Shown here: positions 6,257 through 12,754 of the stretch, piece by piece
How the letters are laid out: every line of letters starts with the position of its first letter
How positions within the stretch are numbered: the first letter of the stretch is position 1
Made by a program: the position numbers and the translations under genes
Notes under the pieces: generated by a model
The model's input: only the letters and a program-made list of their open reading frames with translations
The model's database searches: none
What the model was told of the DNA's origin: nothing
From: JACCVG01 sp034664165
Lineage (GTDB): Bacteria > Actinomycetota > Thermoleophilia > Solirubrobacterales > Thermoleophilaceae
Direction: 5' to 3'
Assembly (NCBI GenBank): GCA_034664165.1
Contig: JAXDIE010000125.1
Span: forward strand, 1-12,754
DNA length: 12,754 nucleotides

Positions 6257-7393
6257 TCAGGCGGCCTTGATCTCCGCGTCCGGCGGGGCCGGGACATCGT
6301 CGGCGTCCTTGGTGGCCGGAGCGGGCGCCGGGGCGTCCTCCTGGGGCGGATCGGCCACCGCGACAGGACGCGACGGGGAGCGGTCGATGCCGAGGGCCTC
6401 GTAGATCTTGTCCTCGATCGAGCGGGCAATGTCCGGGTTCTCCCTGAGGAAGCCCTTGACGTTGTTGCGGCCCTGGCCGAGGCGCTCCTCGTTGAACGAG
6501 AAGAACGAGCCCGACTTCTCGATCACGCTGTGCTCGATCCCGAGGTCGATGAGGCAGCCCTCGGTGGAGATGCCCATGCCGTAGTCGATGTCGAACTCAG
6601 CCTGACGGAACGGCGCCGCGCACTTGTTCTTGACGACCTTGACCCGGACGCGGTTGCCTACGGCCTCGGTGCCGTCCTTGAGCGTCTCGATACGCCGGAT
6701 GTCGAGGCGCTGCGAGGAATAGAACTTGAGCGCGCGACCACCGGGCTGCGTCTCCGGCGAGCCGAACATGACGCCGACCTTCTCGCGGATCTGGTTGGTG
6801 AAGACACAGAGCGTGTTGGCGCGGTTGAGGTTGCCTGCCAGCTTGCGCATAGCCTGGCTCATCATGCGGGCCTGCAGGCCGACCGTCTGGTCGCCCATGG
6901 CCCCTTCCAGCTCGGCCTTCGGCGTGAGCGCGGCGACCGAGTCGATGGCGACCACGTCGATGGCACCGGAGCGGATCAGGACGTCCGCGATCTCCAGCGC
7001 CTGCTCGCCGTGATCGGGCTGAGAGACCAGGAGTTCGTCGACGTCGACGCCGATACGGCGGGCGTACTCGGGATCCATGGCGTGCTCGGCGTCGATGAAC
7101 GCGCAGATGCCGCCCTGCTTCTGAGCCTGCGCCAGCACGTGGTAGACCAGCGTGGTCTTGCCCGAGGACTCCGGCCCGAAGATCTCGACGATGCGCCCGC
7201 GGGGCAAACCGCCGACGCCAAGCGCCAGATCGAGGGAGAGGGCGCCCGTCGGGACGGCCTGGACGTTGACCGCGGCCTCGGGGTCCCCCATGCGCATGAT
7301 CGACCCCTTGCCGAACTCCCTCTCGATGTGCGTGAGAGCGCCGTTCAGGGCCGTGTCGCGCGCCTTCGCTGCCTTTTCCTGTTCCTTGTCCAT
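6257..7393 (-). CDS. recA: Recombinase RecA
   Basis: RecA forms ATP-dependent filaments on single-stranded DNA, drives strand exchange and triggers LexA self-cleavage. The 378 residues are full length without an intein. Walker A is GPESSGKT at 73-80, the Walker B strand is IDVVAIDS at 145-152, and the L2 loop is around GSPETQPGGRALKFY at 211-225. The C-terminal tail (about 338-378) is Ala/Pro/Asp-rich and low-complexity, as is common in actinobacterial RecA. The frame is open upstream into cinA, but the ATG at 7393 is preceded by a strong GAGGAG 5 nt away and matches the conserved RecA N-terminus. A perfect palindromic LexA site lies about 95 bp upstream. cinA is directly upstream and rny is the next gene downstream. 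Confidence 0.98.
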   Translation of the reverse strand: MDKEQEKAAKARDTALNGALTHIEREFGKGSIMRMGDPEAAVNVQAVPTGALSLDLALGVGGLPRGRIVEIFGPESSGKTTLVYHVLAQAQKQGGICAFIDAEHAMDPEYARRIGVDVDELLVSQPDHGEQALEIADVLIRSGAIDVVAIDSVAALTPKAELEGAMGDQTVGLQARMMSQAMRKLAGNLNRANTLCVFTNQIREKVGVMFGSPETQPGGRALKFYSSQRLDIRRIETLKDGTEAVGNRVRVKVVKNKCAAPFRQAEFDIDYGMGISTEGCLIDLGIEHSVIEKSGSFFSFNEERLGQGRNNVKGFLRENPDIARSIEDKIYEALGIDRSPSRPVAVADPPQEDAPAPAPATKDADDVPAPPDAEIKAA

Positions 7394-7398
7394 ATCCG

Positions 7399-7405
7399 CT
7401 CCTCT
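7399..7405 (-). promoter_or_regulatory. Ribosome binding site deciding the recA start
   Basis: AGAGGAG on the minus strand ends 5 nt before the ATG at 7391-7393. It is the clearest Shine-Dalgarno sequence in the window and fixes the recA start against the longer open frame. Confidence 0.85.
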
Positions 7406-7487
7406 AAGTCTTTTGGAGCGGCAAAGGTATGCACGGCATCGGACGGCACGGGCGCCCCATTGCAACGGGCTTGCCACGACAACGTGA

Positions 7488-7501
7488 CGAACACGTGTTC
7501 G
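7488..7501. promoter_or_regulatory. SOS box (LexA operator) upstream of recA
   Basis: CGAACACGTGTTCG is a perfect 14-bp palindrome fitting the Gram-positive/actinobacterial LexA consensus GAAC-N4-GTTC. It lies in the 115-bp cinA-recA gap, 7 bp after the cinA stop and 94 bp before the recA ATG, as expected for LexA control of recA. LexA itself is not in the window. Confidence 0.92.
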
Positions 7502-7508
7502 CCCAGCT

Positions 7509-8801
7509 CTAAAGCGGAAATTCCTGCCCCAGCAGCAGCCTGCGCAGCAGGTGGATGCCGACCGTGGTCGAGCGATCTCGCACCTCGGCGCGGTCCCCGG
7601 GGAGCGTGATGTCGCGCGCCAGAACGGCCCCGTCGGAGCGCTTGGCACACCAGCAGACGTAGCCCACCGGCTTGGCCTCGGTGCCGCCACCCGGCCCGGC
7701 CACGCCCGTGATCGACAGGGCGGTATCCGCCTCGAATCGCTCGAGGGCGCCGTCGGCCATCGCCAGCGCGACCTCCGGCGATACGGCTCCCTTGGCCTCG
7801 ATCAGCGCGGCATCCACTCCGAGCAGCTCCACCTTGGCCTCGTTCGAGTAGGCGACCACACCTCCGGCCATGTGCGCCGAAGACCCTGGCCGCTCGGTGA
7901 TCCGGGCGGCCATCAGCCCGCCGGTGCACGATTCGGCGAGCGCGAGGCGGCGGCCGGCCAGCAGGTCGGCTACCTGGTCGTCCACCAGCGCGCCGTCGTC
8001 GGAGAACAGCGTCTTGACATGCCGCTCGCGTATGACGCCCGCGATCCCGTCCCAGGTCGCCTGGGTCTCGGGCTCCCAGCGCGCGACCACCTCGACCTCG
8101 CCACGGCGCAGGCAGGTGGTGATCTCGACCCGCGAGAACTCCGGCCCCACCGCCTTCTCGGCCTCGATGAGGGTCAGGGCGATCTCGGACTCGGGAATGC
8201 CGAACAGGCGCAGCATCTGCTGCCGGTACTCGGTCGCGCCGCCGATGGCGCGGTTGAACTCCTCGGTCTTCACCGCGGCGTGCCACATCGAGTGGAGCTC
8301 GCGCGGCGGGCCCGGCAGGACGACGATCGTGGGGCCCTCCCCGTCCTTTGGAGGCACCACCGCGCCCGGCGCGGTGCCGGCCGGGTTGAGCTGCGCCGCG
8401 CCGTCGGGAAGCATCGCCTGCTTGCGGTTGGCATCCATCACAGCCGCTGGGTCCAGGTCGGGCCAGCGCTCCATGAGCGGCTTCAGGATCTCGGCGATCC
8501 GAGCTTCCATGGCCTCGTCCAGGATCAGCTCGCGGCCGGCAAAGCCCGCCACCACCGCCATCGTCATGTCATCGGCGGTGGGCCCCAGCCCCCCGCTGGT
8601 GATGATCAGGTCGACCCCCTGATCGGCCATGAAGCGCAGCTGGGCCTCCATGTCCTCCGCCCGGTCGCCGCAGATGCTGAGGTGCGCCAGGTCGACGCCG
8701 ACCTCGGTCAGGCGGTCGGAGAGCCACGGCCCGTTCCGATCACGCACGCGGCCGGTCAGCACCTCGGTGCCGGTCACGACGATGCCGGCCCGCGCGCTCA
8801 C
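7509..8801 (-). CDS. cinA: CinA: nicotinamide-nucleotide amidohydrolase/ADP-ribose pyrophosphatase family protein
   Basis: CinA proteins combine an N-terminal MoaB/MogA-like domain (COG1058-type pyrophosphatase in characterised members) with a C-terminal PncC domain that deamidates NMN for NAD recycling. The 430 residues are full length. TSGGLGPTADD at 68-78 and LPGPPRE at 162-168 mark the first domain. AESCTGG at 289-295 and ITGVAGPGGG at 364-373 mark the PncC domain. The start is GTG at 8799-8801, overlapping the rodZ-like stop as GTGA, so translation is probably coupled. The beginning MSARAGIVVTGTEVLTGRV fits the family. recA lies 115 bp downstream; the cinA-recA pairing is common in several phyla. 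Confidence 0.95.
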   Translation of the reverse strand: MSARAGIVVTGTEVLTGRVRDRNGPWLSDRLTEVGVDLAHLSICGDRAEDMEAQLRFMADQGVDLIITSGGLGPTADDMTMAVVAGFAGRELILDEAMEARIAEILKPLMERWPDLDPAAVMDANRKQAMLPDGAAQLNPAGTAPGAVVPPKDGEGPTIVVLPGPPRELHSMWHAAVKTEEFNRAIGGATEYRQQMLRLFGIPESEIALTLIEAEKAVGPEFSRVEITTCLRRGEVEVVARWEPETQATWDGIAGVIRERHVKTLFSDDGALVDDQVADLLAGRRLALAESCTGGLMAARITERPGSSAHMAGGVVAYSNEAKVELLGVDAALIEAKGAVSPEVALAMADGALERFEADTALSITGVAGPGGGTEAKPVGYVCWCAKRSDGAVLARDITLPGDRAEVRDRSTTVGIHLLRRLLLGQEFPL

Positions 8802-9580
8802 TGGCAGGGCCTGTCGCCATCGGCCAGGGGGCGCGTCTTGCCGGGGGTGAACTCGTAGCCCACGGGATCGGGGCCCTCGGGGATCTTCACCAGGTCTCCG
8901 CCGTTCTTCACGGTGCCGGCCGCCCTACCCATGTTGATGCGGAGGACCTTGCCCGAGAACGTCTTGGTCTTGTCGATCGTGTCCTCGAAAACCACGTTGC
9001 CGGCGCCGTCATCGACACAGAGATAGGTCGGGCCATCGGGGGCGATCGAGAGCTCGACCTTGTCCGGGTTGACCTTCGGGGGCTTGGGCCTCTCAGCCTT
9101 CCCGCCCTTGGTGGCCGTGGTGGCCGGTGCCGACGCCGGCGGGGCGGTCGGCTGTACCCGCGATGGCTCCGGATCGGTGAAGACGCCGATCAGGAGGAAC
9201 ACGAGGATGATCGCGACGGCCAGGCCGGCCGCGATCGTTCCCACACCACCGGGCGGCCGCGGCGGTGGGCGCAGGCCGCCGCCCTCGCGGGCGCGCCGCC
9301 CCCCCGGCGGCGGGGCAAACGGGGTGATCGGCTCGTCCTCGGTCGGCCCCTGGTGCTGGGTCCTGTACTCCTCGACCAGCAGATGGGCGTCCAGTCCGAG
9401 GTACTCGGCGTAGGTCCGCAGAAAAGTGCGCACATAAGTCGGCCCGGGGAGTTGGTCGAACTCCTCGGTCTCCAGCGCGCGGAGGTACTTGGTCCGGATC
9501 TTGGTGCTCGCCGACACCTCTGCGATGTCGACGCTGCGTCTCAACCTGGCCTCACGCAGGGTCTCCCCGATGGGCGGCAT
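8798..9580 (-). CDS. rodZ: RodZ-like helix-turn-helix membrane protein
   Basis: RodZ-type proteins link the cell-shape/cytoskeleton machinery to the envelope. The 260 residues contain an N-terminal Xre-like HTH_25 domain (about 4-72, with KYLRALETEEFDQLPG and TYVRTFLRTYAEYLGLD), a Pro/Gly/Arg-rich cytoplasmic linker (about 80-112), and one transmembrane helix (about 114-134). Outside the membrane a Pro/Ala/Thr-rich spacer leads to a small beta-rich domain (about 172-247) like the DUF4115 end of RodZ. It starts 49 bp after the ftsK stop; no good Shine-Dalgarno sequence is visible before its ATG. A 12-bp palindrome GCGGCGCGCCGC (9608-9619) lies in that gap. Its stop overlaps the cinA start. The architecture is clear; the specific RodZ role is inferred. 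Confidence 0.85.
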   Translation of the reverse strand: MPPIGETLREARLRRSVDIAEVSASTKIRTKYLRALETEEFDQLPGPTYVRTFLRTYAEYLGLDAHLLVEEYRTQHQGPTEDEPITPFAPPPGGRRAREGGGLRPPPRPPGGVGTIAAGLAVAIILVFLLIGVFTDPEPSRVQPTAPPASAPATTATKGGKAERPKPPKVNPDKVELSIAPDGPTYLCVDDGAGNVVFEDTIDKTKTFSGKVLRINMGRAAGTVKNGGDLVKIPEGPDPVGYEFTPGKTRPLADGDRPCQ

Positions 9581-9629
9581 CAGGCGGCATTCTGCCAGCG
9601 GACGGGAGCGGCGCGCCGCGCGAGGGTTG

Positions 9630-12071
9630 TCAGGAGGCCGTATCGGCGGCCGCAGAGGCCGTGGCGGGCTCGGAAAGCCCGGCGAGCACGCGGGGCAGAT
9701 CGGCCTCGGTGATGAGTACCTGGCGGGCCTTGGAGCCCTCGTAGCCCGAGATGACCCCGCGCCGCTCCATCATGTCGATCAGCCGCCCGGCGCGGGTGTA
9801 GCCGACCCGGAGACGGCGCTGCAGCATCGAGGTGGAGGCGGTCCCCATCTGCACCACGGTCGCCACAGCCTCGCCCAGGAGGTCGTCGGCATCGGGGTCG
9901 AAGTCGCTCTCCGGCTTGTCCTCCCCCTCGAGCTCCACGGCTTCGAGCAGGTCCTCCCGGATCTCCGGGGTGCCCTGCTTCCGCCAGAACTCGGTGATCC
10001 GCTCGATTTCATCCTCCTCGATGAAGCTGCCCTGGATCCGGGAGGGGCGCGAGGAGCCAATCGGGTTGAAGAGCATGTCGCCCTTGCCCAGAAGGGACTC
10101 GGCGCCGTTCTGGTCGAGGATGACCCGCGAGTCCGTCTGGGAGGAGACGGCAAACGCGATCCGCGCCGGCACGTTGGCCTTGATCATGCCCGTGATGATG
10201 TCGGCGCTCGGCCGCTGGGTGGCCAGGAGAAGGTGGATCCCGACCGCGCGGGACTTCTGCGCCAGGCGGATGATGGCGTCCTCGACCTCAGCCGGGGCGA
10301 CCATCATCAGGTCGGCGAGCTCGTCGATCACGCAGAGGATGTAGGGAAGGGTCGGCTCGCCGTTCTTCTCGCGCATCTTGTTCAGCTCGACGATGTTGCG
10401 GGCCCGCACGCTGCCCATGACCGCGTAGCGGGCCTCCATCTCCTTGATGAGGTTCTGAAGCACGTTTGCGGCCATCCGGGGGCTCGTCACGACCGGCGTG
10501 AGTAGATGCGGGATGTCCTCGTAGTAGTTGAGCTCGACCGTCTTCGGGTCCACCAGGACCATCCGCACCTGGTTGGGATCGGCCCGCAGCAGAATCGAGG
10601 CGAGCATCGAGTTGACGCAGCTCGACTTGCCGGCGCCGGTGGTGCCCGCGATCAGCAGATGGGGCTGCTTGGCCAGGTCGGTGCCGACGGCGCTCCCCGA
10701 GATGTTCTGCCCCAGCCAGACCGCGAGCGGAGACCAGCCTTCAGGCGCATCCCGGAACACATCCCCCAGGCGGACATCGCGCCTCACCTGGTTGGGGACC
10801 TCGACGCCCACGGCCTTCTGGCCCGGGATCGGGGCCAGGATCCGCACGTCCGTGGCCGCCAGGTGGTAGGCCAGGTCGTCCTTGAGGGCCGCGACCTTGG
10901 ACACCTTGGTCCCGGGCGCAAGGCTGAGCGCGAAGCGGGTGACATGCGGTCCCGACGTGGTCTCGATGACCTTCGCCTCGACGCCGAAATGGCTGAGGGC
11001 CTCGATCAGCTCGCCCGCACGGCGCGCGTCGGCGGCCTTGTCAATCTTGGCCCCGCCCTTCGACTTCTTCAGAAGCGAGACCGGCGGAAGCCGGTAGACG
11101 GTGTCATCGGACTCGGTGACGGTGGAACGCCGGTTGGCCATCGGGGTGAGGCCGGACTCGACCTTCTCGGCCTGGAATTCCGGCACCACCGGGTCGAATG
11201 CCTCGGTCTCGGCCTCGGGCTCCACGAGCAGGGGCTCGGGCTCCGGCTCGGGCGGCAGATACTCCTCATCGGGAAGCTCGTCGGCCTGGTCGGAGACCGG
11301 GATCTCCACGTGAGTTGCATGGACGACCGGTTCCACCTCGGGTGGCAGCGATGGCTCCAGCGGCTCGAAGAGCGGTTCCGGAAGGTTCGAGGGCGCCTCC
11401 GCCCCCCGGCGGGAGCCGAGGATCGTGGAGAACTCCCCGGTCGTGGTGCGAACCCGCTGGGTGGTCGTGACGATGCCCTGGCGGGTGGACTGCATCAGGC
11501 CGGCCAGCGATGCACCGGTGAGCAGCAGGATGCCCATGAGGATCAGGAAGACGAAGACGATCGCCGTGCCGACGTCCTGAACAAGTGTCTGGGTGGTCCA
11601 GTGGAGCGCCTCGCCCGTGATCCCGCCGTGAACGCGCACGAAGTCGGGAGCCATCTCCAACGCGCTCGCGCGCCTCGGCTTGTCGGCGCCAAGGCCCAGC
11701 AGGCCTCCAGCCATGCCCAGCATGAGCCCCAGGGCGAGGCAGATGGCGCCCGTCTGGAACGGCCTGACCCTTGGCAGCATCGGGCGGAGAACCATGACCG
11801 CGCCGGTGCCGAAGAGGATGAGCGGAACCAGGTAGGCGACCCCTCCGAAGAGGTAGAGGAAGCCATCGGCGAGGGCCTCCCCCACCTGGCCACCGTCCCA
11901 TCCGAAGTAGAAGACGAATGCGAAGAAGATCGCCAGGGCGACCAGCCCCAGCCCGATCAGGTCGTAGTGGCGCTGCTCGAGAGACGGCATCGACCGAATG
12001 CCCACTGCCGAGCGGCGTGCGCGCGTCTTGGCCCTGGGGCGGCCCTTGGTCTGTGGACGTCGAGTGGCCAT
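9630..12071 (-). CDS. ftsK: DNA translocase FtsK/SpoIIIE
   Basis: FtsK pumps DNA at the division septum and helps resolve chromosome dimers. With the ATG at 12071 the protein has 813 residues. A basic N-terminus is followed by about four transmembrane helices (near 37-57, 70-95, 107-127 and 168-188), then a short acidic Pro/Glu-rich linker (about 225-305). The motor domain has Walker A GTTGAGKS at 476-483 and Walker B ILCVIDELADLM at 578-589. GIHLLLATQRPS follows at 611-622, and the C-terminal gamma winged-helix domain is at about 730-795. The frame is open upstream to 12569, but that would overlap the response regulator antisense. The chosen start has GAAGGAG upstream, although 12 nt away, which is long. 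It is first in the ftsK-rodZ-cinA run. Confidence 0.96.
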   Translation of the reverse strand: MATRRPQTKGRPRAKTRARRSAVGIRSMPSLEQRHYDLIGLGLVALAIFFAFVFYFGWDGGQVGEALADGFLYLFGGVAYLVPLILFGTGAVMVLRPMLPRVRPFQTGAICLALGLMLGMAGGLLGLGADKPRRASALEMAPDFVRVHGGITGEALHWTTQTLVQDVGTAIVFVFLILMGILLLTGASLAGLMQSTRQGIVTTTQRVRTTTGEFSTILGSRRGAEAPSNLPEPLFEPLEPSLPPEVEPVVHATHVEIPVSDQADELPDEEYLPPEPEPEPLLVEPEAETEAFDPVVPEFQAEKVESGLTPMANRRSTVTESDDTVYRLPPVSLLKKSKGGAKIDKAADARRAGELIEALSHFGVEAKVIETTSGPHVTRFALSLAPGTKVSKVAALKDDLAYHLAATDVRILAPIPGQKAVGVEVPNQVRRDVRLGDVFRDAPEGWSPLAVWLGQNISGSAVGTDLAKQPHLLIAGTTGAGKSSCVNSMLASILLRADPNQVRMVLVDPKTVELNYYEDIPHLLTPVVTSPRMAANVLQNLIKEMEARYAVMGSVRARNIVELNKMREKNGEPTLPYILCVIDELADLMMVAPAEVEDAIIRLAQKSRAVGIHLLLATQRPSADIITGMIKANVPARIAFAVSSQTDSRVILDQNGAESLLGKGDMLFNPIGSSRPSRIQGSFIEEDEIERITEFWRKQGTPEIREDLLEAVELEGEDKPESDFDPDADDLLGEAVATVVQMGTASTSMLQRRLRVGYTRAGRLIDMMERRGVISGYEGSKARQVLITEADLPRVLAGLSEPATASAAADTAS

Positions 12072-12130
12072 AAGTGGCCTGTGCTCCTTCGACGCCGGTG
12101 CAAGGGCCCCTTCAGGCGGAGTCACCCGCG

Positions 12131-12136
12131 TACCAT
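12131..12136 (+). promoter_or_regulatory. Candidate -10 element for the response regulator (leaderless)
   Basis: TACCAT fits TANNNT and ends 7 nt before the ATG at 12144, so the predicted transcript begins at about the start codon. An odd palindrome AAGGG-C-CCCTT (12102-12112) lies about 20 bp further upstream, where a regulator could bind. GGGAG abuts the ATG too closely to act as a normal Shine-Dalgarno sequence. Confidence 0.5.
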
Positions 12137-12143
12137 CTGGGAG

Positions 12144-12754
12144 ATGGGCGTAAACCCACGTGTACTGGTGGTCGAAGACGATCCGGATATCGGCGGAGCA
12201 CTCCGCCGCTCGCTGCGCATGGAGAATTACGACGTGGAACTTGCGGTGGATGGCGAGGCCGCCCTCACCCAGGCGAAGAGCTTCGCCCCCGACGCCGTGG
12301 TTCTCGATCTGGGCCTGCCGAAGCTCGACGGAGTCGAGGTGTGCCGCCGGATCCGTGCCGAAAGCGACGTGCCGATCCTCATCCTCACCGCGCGCGACGG
12401 CGTTGATTCGCGCGTGGTCGGCCTGGACTCCGGCGCCGATGACTATCTGGTCAAGCCCTTCGAGCGCCAGGAGCTGCTGGCCCGCCTGCGGGCGCTGCTC
12501 AGGCGCCGGCCCCCGCGCGGCTCCGCCTCCGTGTCCGTGGGCGACCTGGCCCTGAACCCCGAGACCCACGAAGCCAAGCGCGGGGACAGGGTTCTGGACC
12601 TCACCGCGCGCGAGTTCGAGCTGCTCGAGTACCTGATGCGAAACGAGCGGATCGTGGTCTCGCGCCAGAAGCTGCTCGAAGACGTCTGGGACTACTACGC
12701 ATTCGCCGAGACCAACACGGTGGATGTGTTCATCTCCACCCTGCGGCGCAAGCT
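12144..12754 (+). CDS. OmpR/PhoB-family two-component response regulator, 3'-truncated
   Basis: The visible 203 residues hold a complete receiver domain (about 5-118) and most of a winged-helix DNA-binding domain (about 131-203); the last residues lie outside the window. Receiver active-site residues are Glu11/Asp12/Asp13, phospho-acceptor Asp55 in LDLGLPKLDG, Thr82 in ILTAR and Lys104 in VKPF. The effector part shows LDLTAREFELLEYL and VSRQKLLEDVW, typical of OmpR-type trans-activation domains. It should be activated by a sensor kinase, probably encoded just beyond the window edge, but that cannot be seen. The ATG at 12144 matches the usual start, PRVLVVEDDPDI. It is divergent from ftsK across 72 bp. 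The target genes are unknown. Confidence 0.94.
   Translation, partial: MGVNPRVLVVEDDPDIGGALRRSLRMENYDVELAVDGEAALTQAKSFAPDAVVLDLGLPKLDGVEVCRRIRAESDVPILILTARDGVDSRVVGLDSGADDYLVKPFERQELLARLRALLRRRPPRGSASVSVGDLALNPETHEAKRGDRVLDLTAREFELLEYLMRNERIVVSRQKLLEDVWDYYAFAETNTVDVFISTLRRK

Noticed and set aside
6203..7609. 468-residue plus-strand open frame opposite recA
   Set aside because: Mirror-frame artefact of recA and the cinA end, low-complexity and without family motifs.
7394..7690. N-terminal extension of recA
   Set aside because: It overlaps cinA and the LexA box. The ATG at 7393 has a strong Shine-Dalgarno sequence and matches RecA.
7551..8858. 435-residue plus-strand open frame opposite cinA
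   Set aside because: High-GC antisense shadow: composition rich in Arg, Gly, His and Asp with no recognisable motif, opposite a conserved gene.
9608..9619. GCGGCGCGCCGC palindrome between ftsK and rodZ as a terminator
   Set aside because: It has no loop-forming spacing and no T-tract, and the genes read as one operon; GC-rich chance palindrome is likely.
10344..10351. GGGAAGGG (KOPS-like FtsK guiding motif) and GGGTAGGG on minus at 8923-8930
   Set aside because: Two 8-mers in opposite orientations are expected by chance in GC-rich sequence. Polarity can only be judged genome-wide.
12072..12569. N-terminal extension of ftsK
   Set aside because: It would lie antisense over the well-supported response regulator. 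The N-terminus from 12071 already gives the basic start and transmembrane layout of FtsK.
1..12754. CRISPR array, insertion sequence, prophage or toxin-antitoxin cassette
   Set aside because: No regularly spaced repeats, transposase, integrase or paired small genes were seen; the genes are core functions.

Overview
This window is GC-rich bacterial chromosome with tightly packed housekeeping genes. It most resembles a deep-branching, high-GC actinobacterium of the Thermoleophilia (Solirubrobacter/Conexibacter) kind. The basis is the combination of RNase Y, a GAAC-N4-GTTC type SOS box, apparently leaderless -10 elements a few bases before start codons, and the gene order ftsK-rodZ-cinA-recA-rny-miaB-miaA. 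The lineage is an inference from gene content, not a computed phylogeny.

Layout, left to right. Positions 1-1167 (+) hold the 3' part of a PhoD-type alkaline phosphatase/phosphodiesterase whose N-terminus lies outside the window. Next, on the minus strand and convergent with it, are miaA (1174-2106) and miaB (2117-3436), which make successive modifications of A37 in tRNA. A 42-bp divergent promoter region separates miaB from a plus-strand soluble class III nucleotide cyclase (3479-4351), which ends 3 bp from the end of the convergent rny gene (RNase Y, minus, 4355-5791). A 465-bp non-coding gap (5792-6256) separates rny from recA (minus, 6257-7393) and is unusually rich in hairpins. recA is preceded by a perfect palindromic LexA box (7488-7501). 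Then come cinA (7509-8801), a RodZ-like HTH/membrane protein (8798-9580) and ftsK (9630-12071), all on minus. A truncated OmpR-family response regulator (12144-end, plus) is divergent from ftsK.

The minus-strand genes form a chromosome-maintenance and RNA-processing block: FtsK (DNA translocase), RodZ-like (cell shape/envelope), CinA (nucleotide/NAD salvage, often next to recA), RecA (recombination and SOS), RNase Y (mRNA turnover), MiaB and MiaA (tRNA A37 modification). recX, often found after recA, is absent; its usual place is taken by the structured gap.

The most notable observation is in that gap. Two imperfect copies of the same two-tier hairpin (6065-6111 and 6196-6241) differ from each other by compensatory base-pair changes in both stems. 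A third, weaker two-tier hairpin, a terminator-like hairpin and a long-range stem lie in the same stretch. This points to a selected or recently duplicated structured element, either a REP/MITE-like repeat or an RNA element. Its function is not known from the sequence.
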